Shown here piece by piece: positions 48,442 through 55,627 of a DNA stretch of 64,000 nucleotides. The notes under the pieces are model-generated. The model was not told the origin of the DNA. It worked only from the letters and a program-made list of their open reading frames with translations, and did no database searches. Position numbers and translations under genes: made by a program. Within the stretch, counting starts at the first letter, position 1, and every line of letters begins with the position of its first letter. The DNA comes from JANFXS01 sp022791155 (lineage in GTDB: Bacteria > Bacillota > Clostridia > Lachnospirales > Anaerotignaceae). Location of the stretch: positions 10,385 to 74,384 of the forward strand of contig CATJUX010000044.1 in NCBI GenBank assembly GCA_949743895.1, written 5' to 3'.

Positions 48442-49292
48442 GGCAGAGCTTTGTTATACTTATGCTTTTTGTTTTGCTGACGGCCGTGGCTGTGGCGCCT
48501 GTTTTTGTCACAAACCACAACAACGAAAGGCTTTTGGGCAACATTTCGGTGAAAAAGCTTCCAGAGGAAAAGCAGGAAATTAGCAGCGGAACACATTCCA
48601 AAGATGTCAAGGAGAGAATTAAAATTATAAAAAAATCTCTTGTTGTCAAAACATTCAGATACAAAAAATATCAAAATGATGAGACATATTATGAAAAAAT
48701 GACAAATATGAATGTTTTGAGCATAATGGAAGAACAGCTGAGCTTCATTCAAAATTTGGGGCTGAGCTTTGATGATGGACATGCCATATCAATGGTGGAA
48801 AAAACAACATATATGGACACAGAAAACCCAAATGAGGAAGTCAGCATTTGGAAAATCGATGCTGAATACAATGATTTTTATATCACAGCTTATATAGATG
48901 CAAAAACCAATGTGGTGTATGAAATAATTATACTTTTGAAAAAACTCAGTTTTATTGACGACTCATATGCTTTATATCCCGAAAACTTCATAAAAGAATT
49001 TTCTGATTATTTGGAGTTCGATTATGATCACATTGAGGAAAATGAAGAACAATTTTCGGTTGGCGCCGACTGGTCTGAATTTATGATGAACCTTTTTATA
49101 TTGTCGGTTAATGAAACAACAGGCGAGCTTGTGGAATATAGCATTGAGAGAAGCGAGTCAATTGGCTTTGATTTTTTTGAAGAAAGTGAATATATATATC
49201 CATACCCTATTTATGAAAGAGGCTACACTGATTTTTCAAACATTAAAATCATGAGGAACATTGACAATTTGTATTTGATAAAGGATCGATAA
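48429..49292 (+). CDS. exported protein of unknown function, two-component operon
   Basis: I do not recognise this 287-residue protein. It begins with a membrane anchor or signal helix (about 7-26) and continues with a charged linker, then a soluble extracellular domain rich in aromatic and acidic residues. One long Tyr/Asp/Glu-rich region closes it. The tight overlap with the kinase gene suggests it is translationally coupled and may modulate the kinase, as accessory exported proteins do in other systems; this is inference. Confidence 0.65.
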   Translation: MEKLRQSFVILMLFVLLTAVAVAPVFVTNHNNERLLGNISVKKLPEEKQEISSGTHSKDVKERIKIIKKSLVVKTFRYKKYQNDETYYEKMTNMNVLSIMEEQLSFIQNLGLSFDDGHAISMVEKTTYMDTENPNEEVSIWKIDAEYNDFYITAYIDAKTNVVYEIIILLKKLSFIDDSYALYPENFIKEFSDYLEFDYDHIEENEEQFSVGADWSEFMMNLFILSVNETTGELVEYSIERSESIGFDFFEESEYIYPYPIYERGYTDFSNIKIMRNIDNLYLIKDR

Positions 49293-49358
49293 AAACGGAG
49301 TGTAATTTGCGTTTCGAAATTTTGTTTTAGAAATAAACGTGGGAATTTGAATATACAG

Positions 49359-49370
49359 TTTTGATACAAG
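49359..49370 (+). promoter_or_regulatory. second TTTTGATACAAG motif, before the VanY-type gene
   Basis: Identical to the 12 bases at 46305-46316 upstream of the regulator gene, about 80 bases before the VanY-type start. Confidence 0.45.
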
Positions 49371-49451
49371 AAATAGCCATTTGTGAAACACTTGTTTTGT
49401 AAAATGAAATGCAAACAAAAGTGTTTTATGTTGAAACAAGGGGGCTATGGA

Positions 49452-50336
49452 ATGAAGAATATGAAAAATTCCCGAAAAAACAAATTTGATTGTGATAAAA
49501 AGGGACAAAGGAGAAAAACAAGGAAGACAAAAAGAATCAAAAGAGCGCAAAGAAGGAGGCAAATGCTGCTGTCATCACTGATTTTTGTGTCTTTGGTAAG
49601 CACCACAACTGTGTGCAGGGCGGCGTTTGAAAGGTTGGTTCTTGTTGAACAAAGTTATGATTCAGGCGGAAGCATATTTGAACATGGAAGACAGAGCGGT
49701 TTTGTATATTCTGCTGAAAATGATGATGGCAGATTGAAGGAAAGTGAACAGATGAATGACAATGAAAATGCAGACAGTTCAGCATGGAATTTGATTCTTG
49801 TTAACCAATGGAATGAATTGCCAGAAGACTTTTCTGTTGATTTGATAGAATTGAACAATGGACACTCTGTTGACAAAAGAATTTATCAGGATTTGCAGAA
49901 CATGATGAATGCGGCGCGAAATGAAGGACTTTCGCCAATTATATGTTCGTCATACAGAACACTTGAAAAACAAAGAGTTCTTTTCAACAATAAGGTTGAA
50001 AGCTACATTGCAGAAGGCTGCACAAGACAGGAGGCCGAAAAAGAAGCCTCAAAATGGGTGGCATTTCCTGGAACAAGTGAACATCACACAGGGCTTGCCG
50101 TGGATATAGTGGCACTCAGCTATCAAATGTTGAATGAGGAACAGGAAAACACGGCTGAACAGAAATGGCTTATGGAGAATTCATATAAATATGGGTTCAT
50201 ACTTAGGTATCCAACTGACAAAAGTGACATCACAGGAATTGGATATGAGCCATGGCACTATCGCTATGTTGGAAAAGAGGCCGCTGCCCAAATTCATGAA
50301 AAAGGAATTTGTCTTGAGGAATATGTATGTGGATAA
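49452..50336 (+). CDS. D-alanyl-D-alanine carboxypeptidase, VanY/M15B type
   Basis: A 294-residue secreted or anchored protein: very basic N-terminal tail (about 35 residues), a hydrophobic helix near 39-55, a linker, then a peptidase M15 domain. Zn ligands: SEHHTGLAVDI near 210-220 (His, Asp) and WHYRYVG near 267 (His). The family removes the terminal D-Ala from stem peptides. GGGGG precedes the ATG at 49452; an in-frame start at 49383 adds 23 residues without a signal. A terminator follows. Confidence 0.88.
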   Translation: MKNMKNSRKNKFDCDKKGQRRKTRKTKRIKRAQRRRQMLLSSLIFVSLVSTTTVCRAAFERLVLVEQSYDSGGSIFEHGRQSGFVYSAENDDGRLKESEQMNDNENADSSAWNLILVNQWNELPEDFSVDLIELNNGHSVDKRIYQDLQNMMNAARNEGLSPIICSSYRTLEKQRVLFNNKVESYIAEGCTRQEAEKEASKWVAFPGTSEHHTGLAVDIVALSYQMLNEEQENTAEQKWLMENSYKYGFILRYPTDKSDITGIGYEPWHYRYVGKEAAAQIHEKGICLEEYVCG

Positions 50337-50340
50337 CAAA

Positions 50341-50380
50341 AAAAGACTTTAGTTACCAGGTATGGCTAAAGTCTTTTTTA
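50341..50380 (+). terminator. terminator after the VanY-type gene
   Basis: AAAGACTTTAG pairs with CTAAAGTCTTT around a 13-base loop, followed by TTTAT. Confidence 0.88.
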
Positions 50381-50389
50381 TATAAAAAA

Positions 50390-50462
50390 TCGAGGTGACA
50401 GGACTCGAACCTGCGGCTTCTGCGTCCCGAACGCAGCGCTCTACCACCTGAGCCACACCTCG
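50390..50462 (-). tRNA. tRNA-Pro (CGG)
   Basis: On the minus strand acceptor CGAGGTG pairs with CACCTCG; anticodon stem-loop CTGCG-TTCGGGA-CGCAG gives CGG; T-loop TTCGAGT. 73 bases, CCA not encoded. Promoter TTGACA -16- TAAAAT at 50506-50479 on the same strand. Confidence 0.96.
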
Positions 50463-50478
50463 ACAAAACACATATATT

Positions 50479-50506
50479 ATTTTAATACAAAAATTTCAAA
50501 TGTCAA
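50479..50506 (-). promoter_or_regulatory. promoter of tRNA-Pro
   Basis: Minus strand TTGACA (50506-50501) and TAAAAT (50484-50479), spacing 16. Confidence 0.75.
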
Positions 50507-50596
50507 CTGAAATTTAATCATAATTAAAATAAATTTTGAATGTTCACCACATTTTGTCCTTTAACATATATTGAAATTATAAAGGAGGTTGAAAAA

Positions 50597-51262
50597 ATGA
50601 GATACCCAGAAAAAAATGAATTGGCTGGCTGCAAGCCTGTTATCAAACCGGATTTTGAAAAGGCATACCTTCGCTTTATGCATGCGTTGCCAAGTGATCC
50701 GCCGCTGAATGTGGACATATATTTGAATGGAAAACTTGTTGTTAAGAATCTGAAATTTGAGGACTTCACGGAATATATCACTGTTAAGGCCGGGGCATAC
50801 ACTGTTCAGGTTTTCCCAACAGGCAATCATCTTGATCAGCTTGTTGACATGCGCATAGTTCTCAGTGATGAAGAAATTGCGACAGCGGCTGTTATAGGAA
50901 CAGCAGATGAAGTTGAGGTTGAAGTTTTTTCAGACGTTCAAAGGCCAATAGATCCCGACTGTGCGGCCATGCGGTTTATAAACCTTTCGCCCGACAGCGG
51001 CGGAGTTAATATATATATTGATGACACGCCAGTTGTGTATGACTTGCAGTTTATGGAAGTTACAAACTATCTTTCACTTTTGCCGGGAAGACACACAATG
51101 AAAGTTGAGATAGACAGCAGCAAGGAAATTGTTGTATCACATCCCAATATGGTGCTTAAGGGAGGCTATTTCTACACAACATATGTTGTGGGGTTGGCCT
51201 ATGGAAGGCCATATATTGAGGTTTTGATTCCACTTGAAGGAACGAGCTACCTCACATTCTGA
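50597..51262 (+). CDS. DUF4397-type protein
   Basis: A 221-residue protein of two tandem beta-rich repeats: FEKAYLRFMHALPSDPPLNVDIYLNG and DCAAMRFINLSPDSGGVNIYID are the repeat starts, matching the DUF4397 pattern of repeats with RFxxxSP/LP...VDIYL. No signal peptide, so it is cytoplasmic or a spore-layer protein. AAAGGAGG precedes the ATG at 50597. Its position before a SleL-like gene hints at a spore role, which is inference; I do not know its function. Confidence 0.78.
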   Translation: MRYPEKNELAGCKPVIKPDFEKAYLRFMHALPSDPPLNVDIYLNGKLVVKNLKFEDFTEYITVKAGAYTVQVFPTGNHLDQLVDMRIVLSDEEIATAAVIGTADEVEVEVFSDVQRPIDPDCAAMRFINLSPDSGGVNIYIDDTPVVYDLQFMEVTNYLSLLPGRHTMKVEIDSSKEIVVSHPNMVLKGGYFYTTYVVGLAYGRPYIEVLIPLEGTSYLTF

Positions 51263-51297
51263 CAAAACAGGCTATAACTGAATAATTTTGGTTGACA

Positions 51298-51350
51298 GAG
51301 GCATATTTTTCTGAAGTTTTTGGAAAATTATGCCTCATATTTTTGAGGCT
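51298..51350 (+). terminator. hairpins after the DUF4397 gene
   Basis: GAGGCATA (51298-51305) pairs with TATGCCTC (51329-51336); alternatively GCCTCA (51332-51337) pairs with TGAGGC. T-rich stretches follow. Confidence 0.6.
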
Positions 51351-51405
51351 TAAAACATTTTGAAAGTGTCAAACACATAGAATTTCTTTAGGAGGTGTTT
51401 ATATA

Positions 51406-52692
51406 ATGACAATACACGTTGTCAAAGCGGGTGAAACGCTTTTTTCAATTGGCCGGGAATATAACATGAGTGCGACATACATTCAAAATATAAATCAATT
51501 GCCAAACCCCAACAATCTTGTTGTGGGTCAGGCTATAATAATAGCCAAACCGGCTGTTTCATATGTTGCCAAAAGCGGTGATGATTTGTGGGGAATATCA
51601 CAAAGATATGGTGTTTCGCTCACTGTCATTTTGAGAAACAATCCTTATTTGCTCACGAGAGTTCTTGTTCCTGGAGATGTTGTGGTGATAGAATTTGAAG
51701 ATGTTCATTTGGGAGCGGCCAAGGTGAATGGCTATGTATATGACACTGTCAATGTGACATATTTGAAAAGCGTTCTTCCCTATCTGACATATATTTCGGT
51801 TTTCACATATGGAATCAGAAGAGATGGAACACTTATAGAAGCCAATGACGAAGAAATCATTTCTTTGGCACGTCTTTCAGGGGTTGCGCCACTTCTTCAC
51901 TTGTCAACACTTGATGAAAGCGGCGTGTTTTCAACAGCGCTGGCGGGAACAATTTTGAACAGCTCAGCTTTGCAGGATATTGTGATTGAAAATATATTAA
52001 CCATATTAGAGAAAAAGAAATATTATGGGCTTGATATAGACTTTGAATATATCCCGGTTTCTGACAGGCAAAATTACGTAAACTTTATTTCAAAGCTGAC
52101 AACAAGGCTGAACGCCAGGGGATATATTGTTATAGCTGCATTGGCGCCAAAGGTCAGTGCAAATCAGCCGGGAACGCTCTATGAAGGGCATGACTATTTT
52201 GGCATTGGGGCAGCAGCCAACTATGCATTCATTATGACATATGAATGGGGGTATACATATGGCCCTCCAATGGCTGTGGCGCCTTTGAACAAGGTTAAGG
52301 AAGTTTTGGACTATGCTGTGACCGAAATACCAGCCGATCAGGTGCTTATGGGCGTTCCGACATATGGCTATCTTTGGACATTGCCATTTGTGAGGGGACA
52401 GTCAAGAGCTGTGTCTCTTTCGAACATATTGGCTGTTGAAATTGCCGCTGAAAATGGCGTTGAAATTAAATATGATGAGACAGCACAATCGCCTTTCTAC
52501 AATTTCACTGATGTGAACGGAACATTGTGTGAAGTTTGGTTTGAAGACGCAAGAAGTGTTGAGGCCAAGCTGAGGCTTATAAACGAATATGGCCTTGCCG
52601 GGGCGGGATATTGGAACATGGATAGGCCGTTTCCTCAAAATTTGATGATGTTAAACCTTCTTTATGAAATAATACAAGAGACTATTGCCTAA
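51406..52692 (+). CDS. LysM-GH18 spore cortex-type glycosidase (SleL/YaaH-like)
   Basis: A 428-residue protein with two LysM domains (about 3-46 and 50-95) and a glycoside hydrolase 18 barrel (about 105-420). The catalytic signature DIDFE lies at 210-214 with catalytic Glu 214. There is no signal peptide, as in SleL/YaaH, which is made in the mother cell and digests cortex muropeptides as an N-acetylglucosaminidase during germination. AGGAGG precedes the ATG. The cortex role is inferred from architecture; GH18 peptidoglycan hydrolases elsewhere are possible. Confidence 0.88.
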   Translation: MTIHVVKAGETLFSIGREYNMSATYIQNINQLPNPNNLVVGQAIIIAKPAVSYVAKSGDDLWGISQRYGVSLTVILRNNPYLLTRVLVPGDVVVIEFEDVHLGAAKVNGYVYDTVNVTYLKSVLPYLTYISVFTYGIRRDGTLIEANDEEIISLARLSGVAPLLHLSTLDESGVFSTALAGTILNSSALQDIVIENILTILEKKKYYGLDIDFEYIPVSDRQNYVNFISKLTTRLNARGYIVIAALAPKVSANQPGTLYEGHDYFGIGAAANYAFIMTYEWGYTYGPPMAVAPLNKVKEVLDYAVTEIPADQVLMGVPTYGYLWTLPFVRGQSRAVSLSNILAVEIAAENGVEIKYDETAQSPFYNFTDVNGTLCEVWFEDARSVEAKLRLINEYGLAGAGYWNMDRPFPQNLMMLNLLYEIIQETIA

Positions 52693-52696
52693 AATA

Positions 52697-52726
52697 TTGA
52701 AAAATGTTAAATTATGTTTATATAAT
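52697..52726 (+). promoter_or_regulatory. promoter candidate of the SDR gene
   Basis: TTGAAA (52697-52702) and TATAAT (52721-52726), spacing 18. Confidence 0.45.
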
Positions 52727-52781
52727 TGAAACTTGAAATTTTGGCCGCTAATTTGCACTGTGTTTGAAAGGAGCTGTTCTT

Positions 52782-53522
52782 ATGAACTTAAAGGGCAAAA
52801 CAGTTCTAGTGACGGGCTCGTCTCGTGGAATAGGCAAGGCAATTGCATTTGCTTTTGCAAAGGAAGGTTGTAACATTGTGCTTAATGCCTCAACAAGTTC
52901 TGATGAACTTCTTAAAGCTCAGGAGGAACTTAAGGCAATGGGGAGCTATTCATATTCATATCTTGCCGATGTGTCTGACTATGAAAGCTGCAGGGAAATG
53001 TTTTCGAACATAACAAATGTTTATGGCAATGTTGATGTGCTTGTCAACAATGCAGGGATAGCACATATAGGGCTTTTCACAGAAATGGTTCCAAAGCAGT
53101 GGGACAACATAATCAACACAAACATTAAATCATGCATAAACTGCACACATTTGGCGCTGCCCAAAATGATTAGCCGCAAAAGTGGCACAATTGTGAACAT
53201 TTCATCAATTTGGGGCGACAGGGGTGCGTCGTGTGAGGCGGTCTATTCTGCCACGAAGGGCGCTGTGAATTCGTTCACAAAGGCAATTGCCAAGGAAGTT
53301 GGCCCAAGCGGAATACGTGTCAATGCCATTTCTGCCGGCGTGATCGACACAAAAATGAATGATTGTCTTAATCAGGAGGAAAAAGAGATTCTCACAAATG
53401 AAATATCGCTCATGCGTTTTGGAAAGGCCGAGGAAATAGGCGAGCTTGCTGTGTTTTTGGCAAGTGAAAAAGCCTCGTTTATCACGGGGCAGGTTATAAC
53501 AATTGATGGCTGCATGATTTGA
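52782..53522 (+). CDS. SDR-family oxidoreductase, FabG-like
   Basis: A 246-residue short-chain dehydrogenase/reductase, starting MNLKGKTVLVTGSSRGIG at 52782 with GAAAGGAG upstream. The Rossmann motif is TGSSRGIG (near 10-17), NNAG near 89-92, and the Ser-Tyr-Lys active site NISSIWGDRGASCEAVYSATK near 137-157. FabG-type 3-oxoacyl reductases and many other SDRs share this form; without acyl carrier or synthase genes nearby, the substrate is open. Confidence 0.9.
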   Translation: MNLKGKTVLVTGSSRGIGKAIAFAFAKEGCNIVLNASTSSDELLKAQEELKAMGSYSYSYLADVSDYESCREMFSNITNVYGNVDVLVNNAGIAHIGLFTEMVPKQWDNIINTNIKSCINCTHLALPKMISRKSGTIVNISSIWGDRGASCEAVYSATKGAVNSFTKAIAKEVGPSGIRVNAISAGVIDTKMNDCLNQEEKEILTNEISLMRFGKAEEIGELAVFLASEKASFITGQVITIDGCMI

Positions 53523-53539
53523 TTGTTTTGGCCAATCAA

Positions 53540-53580
53540 AACGGCGGCAACGCTGTGGTTGCAATTGCCGCTGTTTTGAG
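53540..53580. terminator. bidirectional terminator between SDR and aspS
   Basis: AACGGCGGCAA (53540-53550) pairs with TTGCCGCTGTT (53565-53575) over 11 pairs with one G-U, flanked by T/A-rich runs. Confidence 0.75.
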
Positions 53581-53626
53581 CTGTTTAGTGATTATTCATA
53601 TATTTGAAATATGGATAATTATATTT

Positions 53627-55426
53627 TCATTTTTGATTTTCGTCACTTTCATTTATGCTTATTCCAAGCTCATCCAACTGTTTTTTGTCGACAACGTTTG
53701 GAGCGTCTGTGAGAGGGCATGAAGCATCTTTGACTTTGGGGAATGCCATAACGTCTCTTATGCTTGAGGCGCCTGACATGAGCATTATTATTCTGTCAAG
53801 GCCAAAGGCAAGGCCGCCGTGTGGCGGAACACCATATTTGAATGCATCAAGAAGAAAGCTGAAACGGCTGTAGGCTTCTTCATCAGAAAAGCCCAAAAGC
53901 TCAAACATTTTTTTCTGAATGTCGTTTCTGTGTATACGTATGCTTCCGCCGCCAAGCTCAACGCCGTTGAGAACCATGTCATATGCTTTTGCGCGGACTT
54001 TCCCTGGGTCTTTTTCTATGAGCTCCAAGTCTTCGTCCATTGGGGCTGTGAATGGATGATGAACAGCCACAAAACGGTTTTCATCGTCATCCCATTCCAA
54101 CATTGGAAATTCTGTTATCCAAAGGAAGTTATAATCATCTGGCTTTGTGAGTTCAAGCCTTCTTGCCATTTCAACGCGAAGCGCGCCAAGGGCATCAAAA
54201 ACAACTTTGTCGCTGTCAGCACAAATTAATATCAAGTCTCCTGGGTTTCCGTTCATTGCTGAAACAATTTCAGACATTTTTTCGTCACTGAAGAATTTTG
54301 ATATTTGGCTTTTCAGGGAACCATCATCATTTATGGCAATCCATGCCAAGCCTTTTGCTTTATATGTTTTTACAAATTCAACAAGGCTGTCGATCTGCTT
54401 GCGTGGAAAATGGCCACAGCCTTCTGCATTTATGGCACGCACACTTCCGCCGTTTTCCAAAGCGTTTTTGAAAACAACAAAGTCACAGCCTTTCACAATT
54501 TCTGAAATGTTTTTGAGCTCCATGCCAAAACGCAAATCAGGCTTGTCAGAGCCAAAACGCTCCATGCCTTCGGCATATGTCATTCTTTTGAATGGAATGG
54601 GAATGTCAACGTCAAGGGCGTCTTTGAACACTTTTTGGATCAGCCTTTCGTTGACATCGATTATGTCATCAACATCAACAAACGAAAGCTCCATGTCGAT
54701 CTGTGTGAATTCAGGCTGACGGTCTGCCCTTAGATCTTCATCCCGGAAGCATTTGGCAATTTGATAATATTTGTCCATTCCGCTGACCATGAGCAACTGT
54801 TTGAAAAGCTGTGGACTTTGAGGAAGGGCATAGAAATTTCCTGGGTGAACTCGGCTTGGAACGAGATAGTCCCTTGCGCCTTCAGGAGTGCTTTTTGTGA
54901 GGATTGGCGTTTCAATTTCCAAAAAATCCTCGTTGTTGAGAAATTCTCTGACAATTTGAACAACTTTGTGACGAAGCTTTATATTTCTTAAAATGTCAGG
55001 TCTTCTTAAATCAATATATCTATATTTGAGTCTAAGATCGTCTTTTGTTTGGCTGTTTTCTTCAATAGGGAAAGGCGGCGTTTCAGACTCGGACAAAATC
55101 CTTAATTCTTTGGCGATTATTTCAATTTTTCCTGTCTTCATTGAAGGATTTATGTTTTCTTCAGTTCTTGCAGCAACAATGCCTTTGACAGCAACAACAA
55201 ACTCGCTTCTTATTGTTTCGGCTTTAGAAAAAAGCTCGCTTTCAGCAGTTTGATCCACAACTGCCTGTATGATTCCGGTTTTGTCTCTAAGCGCTATAAA
55301 TATGAGCTGTCCGAGGTCGCGCCTTCTTTGAACCCAGCCCATAACGGTTACGGTCTGTCCTATGTGGTTTTCATTTACATCACAGCACATATGGCTTCTT
55401 TTTAAGCCGGCCATTGATTCTCCCAT
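53627..55426 (-). CDS. aspS: aspartyl-tRNA synthetase, canonical copy
   Basis: A 599-residue class II synthetase. The start ATG at 55426 follows AAGGAG by 10 bases; frames further upstream have no site. Domains: OB-fold anticodon domain (about 20-120), core with motif 2 FRDEDLRADRQPEFTQ, GAD insert (about 310-430) and motif 3 GLAFGLDRIIML. The anticodon domain has RRRDLG with Leu 38, the form reported for discriminating AspRS, so this copy likely charges only tRNA-Asp. No T-box lies in its leader. hisS, often the neighbour in Firmicutes, is not adjacent. Confidence 0.95.
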   Translation of the reverse strand: MGESMAGLKRSHMCCDVNENHIGQTVTVMGWVQRRRDLGQLIFIALRDKTGIIQAVVDQTAESELFSKAETIRSEFVVAVKGIVAARTEENINPSMKTGKIEIIAKELRILSESETPPFPIEENSQTKDDLRLKYRYIDLRRPDILRNIKLRHKVVQIVREFLNNEDFLEIETPILTKSTPEGARDYLVPSRVHPGNFYALPQSPQLFKQLLMVSGMDKYYQIAKCFRDEDLRADRQPEFTQIDMELSFVDVDDIIDVNERLIQKVFKDALDVDIPIPFKRMTYAEGMERFGSDKPDLRFGMELKNISEIVKGCDFVVFKNALENGGSVRAINAEGCGHFPRKQIDSLVEFVKTYKAKGLAWIAINDDGSLKSQISKFFSDEKMSEIVSAMNGNPGDLILICADSDKVVFDALGALRVEMARRLELTKPDDYNFLWITEFPMLEWDDDENRFVAVHHPFTAPMDEDLELIEKDPGKVRAKAYDMVLNGVELGGGSIRIHRNDIQKKMFELLGFSDEEAYSRFSFLLDAFKYGVPPHGGLAFGLDRIIMLMSGASSIRDVMAFPKVKDASCPLTDAPNVVDKKQLDELGISINESDENQK

Positions 55427-55535
55427 TGTATAAAGTCTCCTTACATTTTGTATATTTTTGAGCCACATTCGGTTGATAAAGGCATATATAGGAAAATTCC
55501 ACTGTGAAATGTGTATGCCCTTGTCAGCTATCCAT

Positions 55536-55564
55536 ATAGTATCAGAAAAAATATAAAACTTCAA
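55536..55564 (-). promoter_or_regulatory. promoter of aspS
   Basis: Minus strand TTGAAG (55564-55559) and TACTAT (55541-55536), spacing 17. The leader of about 100 bases shows no T-box core. Confidence 0.65.
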
Positions 55565-55579
55565 TATTATAAACCAAAA

Positions 55580-55609
55580 AATCAGAAGACGCCGGAATGT
55601 TCCGACGCC
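55580..55609 (-). terminator. terminator of the MMPL operon
   Basis: GGCGTCGGAA and TTCCGGCGTC form a strong stem around CA on the minus strand (55609-55588), followed by TTCTGATTTTTT. Confidence 0.85.
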
Positions 55610-55627
55610 TTTGAACAAAGTTTAATT

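Noticed and set aside
55427..55560. T-box leader for the canonical aspS
   Set aside because: The leader has no GGTGGTACCGCGG-like core and no stem I; it is an ordinary short leader.
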